64,000 nt of DNA from Gelatoporia subvermispora B (Eukaryota > Basidiomycota > Agaricomycetes > Polyporales > Gelatoporiaceae): assembly GCA_000320605.2 (NCBI GenBank), contig KB445810.1, forward strand, positions 377,722-441,721, given 5' to 3'. The position numbers and the translations under genes are program-made. Position 1 is the stretch's first letter; every line of letters begins with the position of its first letter. The notes under the pieces were generated by a model that did no database searches, had not been told where the DNA came from, and saw only the letters and a list, made by a program, of their open reading frames with translations. This document shows positions 1-14,841 of this stretch, piece after piece.

Positions 1-1988
1 AATGCCAAATATTACTTCTTCCTTCCCAGAAAAATCAGCGAAAATTCGACTCAAAGAAATGTTCTATTCGCTCAGCCTTTGTTATGTATGCGATGCAGGG
101 AGGACTCATAACACACGCGCCGGAGACGCAATTCAATTCGGAGAGTCTGATGGGCCCCCTTGTCGAGATGGCGGAGCCGGGTCCCTCCTCCGAGACGGCA
201 TCTCGGCAGCACGGACCACGAGCAGCCGTAAGCAAAAACCCAGGCACGGCACCGGCAAAGGGCGGTCCTGGATATGTCCATTTCGGCCGCGGCCGGCCAT
301 ACGCGGGATGAATTCGGTCTGGCCGGTCGCCGCAGGAAGGACACCCAGGGCAGTGATGTCACTTGGCCAAACTGCCGGGGAGCGCTGAGAGGTCCGGGGA
401 GATCCGTGGCTGGTTGTGGCCGGCCATGAGTGCACATACGAGCTTGTGCGAGCGTCCGCGGCAGCGTAAATGCAGCGACTCGATCACCAGCATAGTCTGG
501 CCACCGTGCGCAGTGCGAACAGATGTGCGGAGATGGGTCTGGCAGCGTGCGTGAGCACGTTGGCGCCACCGCTGGGAACGCTTCCTGTGCGTCGGGCGCG
601 CGCTCCCAGACATAGCGCTAGAGCCTGGGGATGCGCACGTTTATGAAACCGGGCCGCCGGGATCGACGCACAGGACAGGATGAAGGTGAACGAGGGGCGC
701 TGCGCACTCGCAGCGGCATGTGGTGCGCACCCTGTCGATGAGAAAGGGTCCCTCGGGCTGCGCGATGCAGACCGGAGATCAGACATCGCGGGATACGCTG
801 ACGGCAGCGGGGCTGTGTGGAGAGCATACGAAGCCGACGAGCGTACGTGATGAAGAACGAGAGTGGTTGACGGGGTTTGAAAAACTAAGAAGCCTACGGT
901 GCAGCGCATCGTATTCGCGCAAAGCCGAGAGCGGAGAAGATAAGAGCGTTCTGCAGCTTCATGCGACGACTGGGAGAACCGACGGAACATCGCTTGCCGC
1001 GGATTTCGGAGCGTGGGATGCAGCGAAACTCGGAAAACAAATTGAACGAGAACTTGGAAGAGCAAAGTGAATCAGCGCGCCGAATGTGATTGTACGTACA
1101 GAAGCATGGGCGCAGCGCTGCAGTGGACGGCCTTGATTCGGCAGCGGAGTGTTACGTTCTGCTAGCTAAAGGATGGGAAATGAGGCACGTTGTACACGCC
1201 GTTGGGCAGGGGATGACTATGACGACAGGAAACCGCAGAAGAGCCAAAAGAGCGAGAAAACCGCGGGAGCAGCCATGCACACGGGTTACAGAGGCCAAAA
1301 CCAGGCGGGGCGCGGCGAGGCTCGAACTCGGGCCACTGGAACGAAGCGGCATAGCGTGACAGAAGAGACGGGCGTGGAAAGGAGGGTCCAGCGAACGGCA
1401 CGAGCCGCTTGTAGATCTGCGAGCAAAGTTCGTCGATGATTGTCTGATGGGAGAGTGGTAGTGCAAAAGCGACATGGTGGACGCGAACGGCGTGAAATGA
1501 AATGGAGAAGGATAGGGAAGAGAATGATGGAGGAAAGAAGGAGGCATTGGGCGTGAAGATGGAATTGTGTTGGTACGTAAAATGAGACCGAGAGTTTGAG
1601 ATGCGGCTGGGGCTGGGCGTGGCAAAGGCGGACAAACTCACAAGACCTCACGGTGTCTAAGAAGCACACTCCCGCGAGTCGTGCGATGTCGCGCGGCCAT
1701 TTCGCTGCCAATCTCCTCGTCTCTTGGCCAATCACGGCCCGTTCTCCCTCCGTCCGGGCCAATTCCCTCGAAAGATCCCGTCCCCAATCTGGCGTCGCCC
1801 GATCAAGATTCGCGATCGGTCACAGTAGCTTCCCTATTTGGGCAGTGCTGTGACATCCCAGTTCAGGACTCCGCCTCTCCGCTCTTTCAGCTTGGCGCCG
1901 CTACTCCCGACAGCAAGTGATAAAGCTCGCGTACACCAGTTGCAATGTCCCCCACGTCCCCCGACCCCCGCCCCCCCCTCGTGCACCC
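1..1988. other. Intergenic, no supported gene
   Basis: Open frames of up to about 190 codons occur on both strands, but none shows a recognisable domain, a splice-supported extension or coding-like composition. Positions 1700-1920 hold pyrimidine-rich sequence just upstream of the F-box-like gene and probably include its promoter. Confidence 0.6.
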
Positions 1989-4237
1989 ATGGTCCCCCAA
2001 TCCTCCAGGCTCTGCACCATCCCCACCATCATCCTCGAGCACATCGCACTCGAGCTCGCCCTCCTTGACCCGCTCGGGCCCCCCGCGCACCTCATCCCGT
2101 TGCTCCAGACCTGCAAACACGTCAACGCCGTTCTCAGTCATGTCACAAACAATGCACTCTACGGCGCCATCTTCACGCTCAAGTTCGACAAACGCGCCGC
2201 TAACCGACGTTTGGGCGAAGAGGCCGTGTACTCGTCGAATCTCTCCAGCCAGCTCCGCAAGCAGTGCATCGCACTCGGACGCATTCGTAGCGGTGACATT
2301 TCCTCGCCGTTCATTGAGGAGGATTTTTGGACAGCATTCATCATGATGCTCGAAAACGACGGCAAGAATGCCGCACAGCTACTCGAGTACGCGAAGCTCG
2401 ACGCGCTCGTCGAACAATTTCTCCATACGCGGCTTTGGGAGGGGAGAGAGCAGTCATCGGGCTGGCCGGCAGAGAGTACTGCAAATGCGCTCGCTGTGTG
2501 GTTGTGTTGGATGTGCATTGACCAGAGTACGTCCCCCTTTGTCTTTTCCAAAAATCCTCTCACCGCGTGCCCCGCAGCCCGCCACATGGCATACACCGTG
2601 GACCAAATGGTAGAGATCCGCCGTCTCATCGGGCCCTACATCGTCACGACCATCCGCTATCCCTTCTACCACGCGCCCGATAACCACTTCGACTTTCCCC
2701 TCGCGCCCATCTTCGCGACCGAGTTCCCCTTCGCGCTCTCAACACCGCACGGGTTCTGGCCGCAATACCGCGACCCTGACATGGTGCGTGAACGTATCCA
2801 ACACTATGGAGAAGTGATCTCCGTCGCACCGCCGCTGCTCGCGCTCGGGGCGCGCCTGCTCTACTGGACGCTCGCCGAGCGCAGGGTTTGGCAATACGAG
2901 GAAGACTGGCCCGTGGATCGCGAGGACGCAATCCGCACGGGCCGCCCGGCATACCCCACACAGGCGGACATTATCGAGCTCAACGCAACGCGCGACGTGA
3001 AGCTGTTTGACCGCGGGGACTGGGACTGGCGCGCGAAGCTCTTGCGGGAAGAGGGCGCGGACGAGGACGATGGGACTTGGCGAACGACCCTCAAGGCGGT
3101 GAGTGCCCAGTGGGACTGCGACTGGGCGCGCCTGCGTGGGTGCATCGACCCGATCCGCCTCGACCCTCACAAGGGGCCTGTATACGTCCCTGGCACGCTC
3201 AGCGGGCTTTGGAAGGGGCGTCTCTCTGTACGTCCACCATTTTCTATATCTCCGGTAGATCACACTCACACCGTTACCCCTTCCCCGCTCGCGTGCGTAG
3301 AACCCGGATATCCCGGCTATCCGCGCGTTCATGACAGGCTCGCACTTTCCCGAGGAGTTCGCGACACATGCGCCGACGCTGCTCGAGTACCCACTTTACA
3401 TGCTCTTCCGCGAACACCACGCGGTCAGCCCCAGAATTCCCGTCCCACCGGGCGGACGCCCGGAGGAATACGATGACGGGCTTTGCAACGCATGGTTCCC
3501 CGCGGGCTTGGATCTGCGTGAGCGCGCCGGGCGAATCCAGGCGCGTGATGCTGCTACGGGCTTCGTGACGGAATACGAGACGTTCGAAGAGGGTCGCCCG
3601 AACTCTCACAACGAAGACACGTGCGATGTGTGTCGGCACCACACCCGCGAGGAAGAGATGGACGAAGACGAGGATACTGACGAGGACTTCCCTGCCCTGA
3701 TGGATATGGACGGGGGCAACGACATCATCGCACACATCCGCGCCAGGGTGAACGCGGCATTCAATGATGAGAACATGGATGTAGACGGTGTCCTGGACGA
3801 GGAACTCGCGGGAGAAGACGGCGCGGACCCGGACGATTGGACATCGACTGATGGGAGCGACGACGAGGCTGGGGACGAACAGCCCCCGCTTGAGCGCACG
3901 TGTAGCGGCATCCAGGACATTATCGTTACCGGCGAGGTGCGTTGTTTCTTCTCGTGCTCTTCCTCACGCTCACACGAAGCTCTTCCCGCAGACCCTTGAC
4001 CGTCACGGCGCAGCCTGGGGTCACTACGTCTTCTACGGCCGCGTGCGCGCGTGGGACGGGCTCATAGCGGTCGTGCGCAAACGCGAGCCGCCGCGGGCGA
4101 ACGACCCTACGCGCGACGTGCACATCTTCCGCGGGTACATCGTCGGCGGGGCGAACTTCGTCGGGTCCGTCCGTCCTTGGACGCACAACCCCCGCGCAAT
4201 CACAGGCGAGGGGCCGTTTAACATGAGCAAGGTGTGA
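1989..4237 (+). CDS. F-box-like protein, copy A (689 aa)
   Basis: Four exons: 1989-2526, 2578-3227, 3301-3936, 3992-4237. Residues about 10-50 (PTIILEHIALELALLDPLGP, then a leucine-rich helix with TCKHV) resemble a divergent F-box, which suggests a substrate adaptor for an SCF ubiquitin ligase. The large C-terminal part is a conserved region without a domain I can name. It contains a very acidic linker at about residues 500-590 and ends in a block with WGHYVFYGRVRAWDGL. The ATG at 1989 is chosen over an in-frame upstream codon at 1917 because copy B (20841-23108) starts at exactly the equivalent residue. Intron 1 is 51 nt with no in-frame stop, so unspliced RNA stays open. Codons are strongly GC-ending, unlike copy B. 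The gene model is firm because all four exon phases match copy B; the F-box call itself is moderate and the molecular target is unknown. Confidence 0.85.
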
Positions 4238-5495
4238 TTTGGGCACAGACACGGACGTGCACCGGGGTGTCGGCGCGCCGTGCGGCCCGCGTGTGGGCGG
4301 ACGGTGCGGCGCACTGCGGTGCGTCCGCCTGCGCGGATGCGCGTGTGCGAGTAGGTCCCCGGGACTCCGCGCTGCGCTGGCCGCCAGGCTCATTTCCGCC
4401 GGCCTTGCTGTCAGCGTTCTGCTTCGGTCCGTATGTCTGCTGATCCTCATTTCCACTTCTGCAGTTCGCCGCTTGGCACGCGTGGCCTGATCTCGCGCAC
4501 GATCAGACGCATCTGTATTGTGTGCATTCGAATTTCATTTCCCATTCCCCCTGCCCCTTTGCAGCTCATGCAGCTATAAATGTACACGATTCATTGTTTG
4601 TTTATGATGTCACACTGCTCCACGAACGTTTACACTGTCGATTTTGCTCTGCTTCTGGTTGCTATGTTGTCCTGCTGTGTAATACTTACCTTACGTTCGC
4701 CTTCTCCCGCCGCCTTGTGTATTCGTATATATAGACGCCGCGCACCGCTAAGGCAATTTATAGAAGTACATTACTCACGTACACTCGAATCTTCTCGCCA
4801 CTTCGCGAAGGACAGGGTGCGACGTGCTGCCTTCAGCTGACTTGTGCTGGCCTTCGTGCTGCTTCCGCCGGCAGCAGCGCACGCACGCGCAGACGCGGAG
4901 AAGCGCTTGATGCGGCCCGGCACATTGCGCCCGCTGCTGCGGCGAAAGCCGAGCGCAACTGCAGTGAGAGGCCTCGAGAGGCTTGCTCGTGGACGCTCAT
5001 CACCTCGAGGCCCGTGAATCAGCATGACGCCCTCGGCAATTGGCTTGAGCATCCCAGACCGACCTGGGCTTCATGCGATACCGCAGGTATGGTTGTTCAA
5101 ATTCGATCACATTCAATGCTGGCAGCGTGTACTGAAGTCCACACCCGTGGTAGCACTGTGTGTCCCAATATACGACTTTTTCTCGATTTCTTGATGGTTC
5201 CTCGAAACAAATCAAACAAGAGATCGGCCCTGGGTATCGAGCCCATGTCGACGCACGGGTTCGACGCGCGAATTCACGCCCAGGCAGACTCATAGCAGGC
5301 AGCCACCGGCGCGTCGAGGCTGAGCCAGGCTGCACGCACGTGACAATCGACGCGTGCCCCTTATCAATACGTCATACCCCGGACGCGCGCGTTCACGCCC
5401 AACTCCTTTACCGGGTCCAGCGCCGTTCAAAGAGCAATCTGTCGTCTGTCCATCATCCTTGACCGCAACCACCACCAACGATATCGCAGCGCACG
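4238..5495. other. Intergenic: upstream region of malic enzyme
   Basis: No coding region is supported. A pyrimidine-rich run lies near 4540-4565 and a TATATATA stretch near 4728-4735, but both are about 760 bp or more from the malic enzyme start, so a link to that gene is not established. Confidence 0.5.
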
Positions 5496-7710
5496 ATGTC
5501 AGAGCCTACCTTTCGCGTCGCCGTCCGCGGCGAGGCCATCCTCACCAGCCCGCGCTGGAATAAAGGCACCGCGTTCACCGCTGAGGAGCGCAAAGCATTC
5601 GGTGTGACGGGACGCCTGCCCTTCCGCGTTAACACCCTCGACGAACAGTGCGACCGCGCATATGACCAGCTCGAGATGCACGAGTCTCCCCTCCGGAAGA
5701 ACACGTTCCTTCAGAGCATGAAGGACCAGAATTGGGTCCTGTACTATTCGTTAATCGGGCGGCATCTGAAGGAGCTGATTCCAATCATCTATACTCCGAC
5801 CGAAGTGCGTAGTCTAGGTCTGCGCACATGTTGATATTCGCTGAGCGATTGAGACATGCGTTCCTGAAGGCGGAGGCTATTTCGAACTATTCCCACCTGT
5901 TTCGGCGCAGCGAGGGTCTTTACCTAACACTTCCGCACAAGGACTCGATGGAAGACGATTTCCTCGAACAGACAAAGAATCGCGAAATCGACTTAATTGT
6001 AGTGTCCGACGCGGAAGCTATTTTAGGGATCGGCGATCAGGGTGTTGGGGTGAGCTGACCACAGCCCCTTTCTTCCAGAAGGCATGCGTTCTGACCGGAT
6101 TGGTGACATAGGGAATTGGAGTATGTGCATCTCTCAAAGGCCTGCCCATGTATACTTAGACATCCATTTCCAATCTAGATTTCCACAGCGAAATCGGCCA
6201 TCTACACGTAAGAGGCATCTTTCATCCCAGAGCGCTGGGTACTGAGGCCTATAGGCTGTTGGCTGGGATGAACCCGTCAAAGACGTTGAGTGTAACACTC
6301 GATGTCGGTACAGACAATGAGGACCTTCTCGGCGACCATCTGTATGTGGTCAGTGCCGATCAGAACAATCTCGAAAAAGATGTCTTCACAAGCCACAAAA
6401 CAGGGATGGCCGCATGGACGCGTCCGAGGCGAGGAATATGATCAGTTCGTAGACAAGTACGTGTTTCCCATAGGCCAGGGTTACAACGCTTGACGAGACA
6501 TAGGTTCGTGCAGCTCGTGCGCAAGCATCACCCGAACAGCTTGCTGCATTTCGAAGATTTCGGCGTCAATAATGCCGAGAGACTTCTCGACCTTTACCGT
6601 GATAAGCACTCCGTTTTCAACGACGACGTGTAAGTTTCATATATTCCAGATCCAACACAGCTTCCCTTAATTAACGATGCCAACCACGCAGGCAAGGCAC
6701 AGGCGCCGTAACCCTCGCGTGCATCATGTCCGCCGTGGGCGTCACAAAATCGCGCATTGCAGACCAGCGCATCGTCATCTACGGTGCCGGGTCCGCGGGA
6801 CTCGGCATCGCGCGCCAGCTGCGCGATGGTATGGCCACCATCGACGGGCTTGCGCCGCACGACGCCAACGCGCGCTTCTGGTTACTCGACCGCTTCGGCC
6901 TCATAAAGGAATCGCTCGGCCCCGACAAGATTCGGCCCGACCTCCGCGAGTTCGTGCGCTCCGACTCCGAGTGGGAAGACATTCCCACAAACGAGCGCGG
7001 CGAGGTCGGATTACTCGAGGTCGTGAAGAAGGTGAAGCCGACAGTGCTCATCGGCTGCAGTACGCACGCGGGCGCATTCACGGAGGAGGTCATCCGTGAG
7101 ATGGCGAAGCACACGGAGCGCCCGATTATCCTGCCACTCTCGAATCCGAGCAAGCTGCACGAGGTCAAGCCCCAGGATGCGAACGATTGGACGGACGGGA
7201 AGGCGCTCCTCGCGACAGGGAGCCCGTTTCCCCCGTGCAAGCAGCCGAATGGCAAAGAGTACATGTGCGTAACTGGCACAAAACGAAGTCTTCTGTAGCT
7301 CATGCTCCGTCCTTTAGAGTTGCGGAGTGCAACAGTAAGTCATGTGCCTCTGCGACGAGTGCATCGATTCACGTAACGATGCTGTAGATGCCCTCATATA
7401 CCCAGGTCTAGGTTTCGGCGCCATGACAGCCAAATCACGCTGCCTCACAGATACAATGATAATTGCTGGAACACGCCGCCTGGCGTCACTCGCTCCGGCC
7501 CTCAAAGATCCGGATGAGGCACTGCTGCCGGATTTTGGTGACGCGCCTGCTGTCAACTTCGAGGTTGCTGTGGCCGTGGCGGAACAAGCTGTTGAGGAAG
7601 GCAATGCAGGCGTAAACTGGAAGAAAGAGGAAGTCAGGCAACGCGTGGCGGAAAGGCAATGGAAACCAGTATACGGACGGTATGAGTATGATCCCAATGG
7701 CGAGACGTAG
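5496..7710 (+). CDS. NAD(P)-dependent malic enzyme (570 aa)
   Basis: Decarboxylates malate to pyruvate with NAD(P) reduction. Ten exons: 5496-5804, 5870-6049, 6112-6120, 6179-6207, 6255-6348, 6404-6456, 6504-6629, 6692-7264, 7318-7334, 7388-7710. Family signatures appear in order: IIYTPTE, YSHLFRRSEGLYL, GDQGVGGIGI, TLDVGTDNE, RGEEYDQFVDKF, HFEDFG, FNDDVQGTGAV, the Rossmann loop GAGSAGLG at residues 298-305, LSNPS, and the C-terminal AECNNALIYPGLGFGA. Length matches eukaryotic malic enzymes of roughly 550-600 aa. Two micro-exons (9 nt encoding Gly-Ile-Gly, and 17 nt encoding VAECN) are needed to restore invariant motifs. The N-terminus is not a clear mitochondrial presequence, so cytosolic versus mitochondrial location and NAD versus NADP use remain open. 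It ends 612 bp from the convergent PUF gene. Confidence 0.95.
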
Positions 7711-8322
7711 GTGCTGCAGTATCGCCTCGGAATGGGGAGGACACGTGCAGGACGTGCAACAGTCTCGGGAGTGACGACAGGCCCACATCATGAGTGTGAT
7801 GACGGGCTCTTGTACAGCCAATAAATCATATTTAAGGCACATTTGCTACATAAGTACAATCACAGGCATGGGCAATGGTGACGAAATTTTAAGTACATGC
7901 ATCGTCTGTATGGTCGAACTGTCCGAAGTTTACGAAGGCGCAACATGCGAATGCGAATAAGGAGCAAATAAACACGAATCTGAGTAAATGCGGCTTGAGG
8001 CCTTGAGGATTTGCGGAGATGATGCTAGTCGGTTCTTGCAGGCGGCAGTCATTATAGATATCGTAATTTTGATACAGCGAGGCGAGATCGTGTCGGTCAA
8101 GGCCACGGGCGAAGACGCTTCTAGGGGTATGGCGTTGTTACTGAGACATTGTCAATGGCAAATGAGATGCGACGTGTGGATGCGATGGTGAGAAAATGAG
8201 ATGATTGAGTTTGAAGGGCTCCCGTTCACAGATGCGGCCGTGAACAGTGTCGATGGGCCATGTAGATGAAATTACCATAAGAGATATGCCGATAATATGC
8301 GAGGTTGTGACGTCGAGGTCGT
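7711..8322. other. Convergent 3' region between malic enzyme and PUF gene
   Basis: No coding region is seen. The stretch from about 7810 to 8000 is AT-richer with AATAAA-like words (for example near 7820 and 7965), as expected for two facing 3' untranslated regions. Confidence 0.5.
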
Positions 8323-10952
8323 TCAGTAGCCATAGTATGCACGCTGATAGTAATATCAGTATATGTCATGCAAAACACATCCGCTGATGACGTACCATTC
8401 TATCGCTGAGCAACGATGGGTGGTCAGTTGGGATCTCGTGATGGAAAAATCAACAGAAAAGCCTCACAAGAGCCAGATAACCTTTGAGCCAGTCTTACAA
8501 CCACGGAGCGTTACGATGTGTCCGCGAATGGAATCGTACAGAAGGGCGCGCTCGTCCTTGTCGGCCTGGAAGCAATCAAAAAGAGCCCCACGTTTATATG
8601 CTGCGATCTCACCGTAGGTAAGACGCTTGCAATGAGCTGGCTTCCGGTAACAGACAAAGCCAAGTCAACGATCATCGCGCGACGGCCACTGGAGTCGAAG
8701 TCAGAGTTAGACGTCCACCAAAAAGGAGTGGAGATGAGACTTGCCCTTTAGCAGGTTCGCACATGCGCTTGATGATCTTTACAACGATCTCCTTGCCTCC
8801 TTCCTTCAAGGCTTTGGTAACGGACTTAACGCCTTGCTCACTCGTGGAATACTCGAGGAGACCAGCGAGCAAATGCTCTAGGGCCATATCCTTGTGCTTC
8901 TGCGAACCGTGCTCGAGAACTGAGGTTGTTAGTGTGGCCTCTGGCGAGCTGCGAGACACACGTACTATGCTGAATGCAGTAAGAGCCCCACTGGTTTTTA
9001 GCGACCTCGCCGAAGACGGCGGTGCCGTGGTTGAGTAGCTCATCCACGATGCCGTCCTTCGCCGCTTCCTCAAGGTTTTCGAAGGCGTGCTAGATTAACC
9101 AGGTTGTTTAGATGTATCGCAGACAAAATCCGTTGCAAAACATACTTGAACGACCAACGACCCGGTCTCGTGGCAAGCCAGAGAGGCCCACTTTCCCTTA
9201 AGGGACTTATTGACACTGCATGCGAACGTGTTAGCAAGAAGTCGAACCATTTACGCTGGACGCAACATACTACGCGAAGATGGGTGGCGCCGGAGGGGTC
9301 CATGTCAGCTCCATAATCTGCGAGGACGTCAGCATAGGACCAAAAGCGGCCATAAATTTCTCACCTTGCTCCAGACGTGAGACGCATGTTTGTTGACCAA
9401 GGTTTGAGCCGGGTCCCCGAGCAAAAGCTCAGAGACGATGGCGAGCCTTATGTCCTCTTCGCAATCGAGAGCCTTCTGTAAAACATGGCACCCGTAACAA
9501 TTTGTAGCGAGGTCGACCACACGGCCCCTGTTAAGCTCGACTAAGTCTAATTGTCCTGGTCCGCCGACCTAAATCGATACTCACCTCATACATGCGACAA
9601 TTTTCCGACGCTCCTCAATGCTCGCAGTGGCCTCAAGGCATCTTTGGACAGCCCAATTACCGAAGCTATAGATGGGTTTGTAAGTTGAACAGAATACGAA
9701 TACGTGATGCGCACCGGTGAGCCATCATCTCAAAACCTTTCGTACATATAGCGTCCACGATCTTAGCACGCTCTTGTGTGTCAGCAACCTTGAGCTTCTG
9801 TTGAAGGAAGATCGAAGCTTGCTGGTCGGAAGACTTGATGATGCGTGCCACGAAGAGATGATACGGAGGTGTAGATGAAGGATGAAGCAACGACAGGAAA
9901 TTGATGGGCTGAGTGGAAGTTAGCCACGAGCGGACCGGAATCGGAAGCAATGCGATGCTCACTTCATGAGAATGGGTCTGCTCCTGTGGCTGAGAACGAG
10001 TATAACCAGCAGATACAGAACGCAGGTCGTTGGTCAGACCGGCGCTGGTATAATCCATGTTACGCCGACAAGTCTCCGTTTTCATCCACTCAGAGGATGT
10101 CCGCAGACGAGGCTGATCCCACGAGAGGGGTGGCAATGGAGCAGACTCGACGCGATGATGAACCGATGGAGGGGAAGCAGGGCGGAATGGTTGGATCCCA
10201 TGCTCGTGCGTAGGAGTATCCGAGAAAGGTTCGAACAACTGGAAAGAGCGTGGGTCTACCTGAGGAGGTAGGGGCGGGGTACCCTTGTATGATAGATTAT
10301 GCGAAATGCTGAAAGGGTCGTACGCGGAAGGCCCAGTCTCGAAGAGAAGACTGTTGGAATTGCCAGCATAGACGCTCCCAAAGTCATAGACAGGCTGGAA
10401 TTTCGGCTCGAACATCTTAGCAGGGGAAAGGTCCGTAGGTGTGAGAAGAGCAGAAGTGGTAGAAGTGGGAGACAAATCAGGAGATGTAGGTGAAGGGCAA
10501 ACATCGTTCATAAATGAAGACGAATGGGTATAAGGAACGGGAGAGTTCAGGTTGAGAGTGCGAAAGAGCTGTTCGACGTGCTATATGCGTGCAGAAAGCG
10601 CATATAAGCCATTGTTCGAGCGCATATAGCGACTACTTACGGTAGGGTCAAACGTAGGAGAATTTTTCTTGCGTCCATCCCCGATGGCTCCAACGTCCTT
10701 CTTGCGGTTGAGGCCAGTGGGACCGAAGATGCCTTGAGCGTCGCCGCCGAGAGGGATCGAGACCGTACGCCTTGCTTCGGGCCGAGGATCGATGCCATCA
10801 TTATTCACAAGGGTGAAGGTGTCAATGGCTTTTGACCACGTTGTGTCTGAGGGCTGCGGTTGAGGAGCCCAAATGGACGACGTGGAAGGGTGGCGAGAGG
10901 AGGTCGAGTCGAAGAGAGGAACGAACGACTGAGAGGCGGTCGAAGTCTGCAT
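8323..10952 (-). CDS. PUF (Pumilio-repeat) RNA-binding protein, Jsn1-type (680 aa)
   Basis: Binds mRNA through Pumilio repeats, probably for post-transcriptional control. Twelve exons, 5' to 3': 10952-10641, 10580-9715, 9665-9585, 9527-9365, 9317-9271, 9215-9146, 9089-8966, 8919-8745, 8688-8613, 8565-8468, 8405-8396, 8343-8323. About 310 low-complexity Ser/Pro/Thr-rich residues come first, then consecutive PUF repeats with cores such as FGNWAVQRCLE, NCYGCHVLQKAL, ETGSLVVQHAFE, NQWGSYCIQHILEHG, SEQGVKSVTKAL and TGSQLIASVL. The tail CKTGSKVIWLFDRMRAYYGY matches the Jsn1 type as I remember it. I see no RRM, unlike yeast Jsn1. Intron 8 (8744-8689) uses a GC donor, and exon 11 is only 10 nt. The start at 10952 is preferred to an in-frame ATG at 11084 because a TATA-like element lies between them, at 11021-11030. 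Confidence 0.92.
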
Positions 10953-12566
10953 GCTAGTCCGAGTGAAGACTGTGGATGTTGGAACGAAGGGGGGTGAAGA
11001 AGATATCGGCGCCACGGTTGGTTTATATATGAAAAGAGAGGAGCGATGGGGGGTTTGACATCGCCGACAACATGCGCCGCTCACTTTGGAAACTGTCTTT
11101 CCCGATCTGGTAACTTCCCATGATTCACATGCCCCGATCTGGACGTGGAGACATATGGGTTCTCGGTCACGCCTGTGCCGAGATTAGAAGAGCGCCTCGT
11201 CACATCGAAACAGCAGAGAAGTTGGGATGCGGATCCTCACTGATGTAACTCAGGCCCGTCCCCCGGTTGTTGTCTCTGATATCTCCGAGATCGTCCTCGA
11301 AACCGTTCTCAGACTCTAGTAATTGCTTGTGTTTGGGTTTGAAGGACAAGCCAAGGCGTATGCAAACTGAGGTGCATTATGAAACAAAGGAACGCTCAGG
11401 GAGCTCATTTCGATCGCGAAAATATTTGACAGAGGATGGCTCACGGGTCACAATCTGACAGGGCTCTTCTGTGTGCACGTGAGATCTAGCCAATGAAGAG
11501 AAGAGAACGCTCACGCCACATGTGACTTGCGCGACTAAAGTCTCGTCCGTCTCAAGCAGATGTGTGATTATTTCCTTCTCGCCGCTCGCTTCCCGCGAAT
11601 GAGACCGCCACACCGTAAATGAACGCCTTTCGAGAAACTGATCGCTGTAACCACGTCATCTGTCCGTGCCTGCACGCTTGGCAGCTTCTGAGCCACTTCC
11701 TTGGAATTCGTGCGGTGGCAGTACAGTCGAATAATGCTAACGAAGGCGGATGTAATGCAGGAGAGCGCACCCAAAAATCATTTGATTACACAACATGATG
11801 GCACGTTGGCAAGGCAAGATCATGTGGAGAGAGCGCCTTCATGTGAGGAGGTGCTGGCAGGTTCGTCGATATGCTTTCCATCGATCGGCGGAAAGAATCA
11901 TAGTTGACAGCAACAAATTGGCGCATCAGAGATCGGGTAGGTAGAAGGAGTGGAGTATTTGTCGTAGGTCCCGCGGCCGAACCTTCACAGAATCGACATA
12001 AGTTTGCAACGCAATCATGCAAGTCACTGACCAGAATATGATAGGAGCAATGGACGCGCGATGGTGCCAGTGGACCTGTGGTTCAATGCAATAAGTTCGG
12101 ATGATGAACCAATCAGGAAGCACTCACCGATCAGATGACGCTCTCGGATGGGTTCACAAGTTCATTTGGTGGAACCGGGCCTGGAATTCTCCGTTTGCAG
12201 CGCATACATAGGTCAGTGCATCACACTTACCGTTCCTTCAGACATATTGCAGCCCGTTTGAACCTTGCGATAGAAGCATCCGCACCTCAGTGTCATGAAC
12301 CGCCGTAGAAGCACGAAATAGAGTTATTGAGAGGTTACTAGCTTGTAATACGGACATAACGGCTGTTGTAGCGATGTACGAAGCGCCTGGCGCGAATAGG
12401 CTAAACGGTAGGTAAGGGGTAACATGGTGGTTCATTGGTCATACAGATGCGTTAGGGCTACAGTACATCCAACTGGGGGAATCAAGTGAGCAGTACATGG
12501 ACAGCATGGTGAATAGAGAGAACGACGAACGGGAACCTCGCGCACTACATCAGAATCGTGCATCAC
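10953..12566. other. Intergenic: PUF promoter side and SNF1 3' side
   Basis: Apart from the TATA-like element there is no supported gene. Short open frames of up to about 78 codons show no domain or splice continuity. Confidence 0.5.
11021..11030 (-). promoter_or_regulatory. TATA-like element of the PUF gene
   Basis: Minus-strand ATATATAAAC lies about 70 bp upstream of the preferred start codon at 10952. This spacing fits a core promoter and argues that the in-frame ATG at 11084 is not used. Confidence 0.5.

Positions 12567-14841
<2,275 letters not shown>

Noticed and set aside
484..1065. 193-codon minus-strand open frame
   Set aside because: No domain, Arg/Ser/His-biased composition typical of chance frames in GC-rich DNA, and no splice continuation.
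1300..1345. tRNA-like T-arm (GAGGCTCGAACTCGGG)
   Set aside because: The T-stem is imperfect and no matching D-arm, anticodon arm or acceptor stem could be found on either strand.
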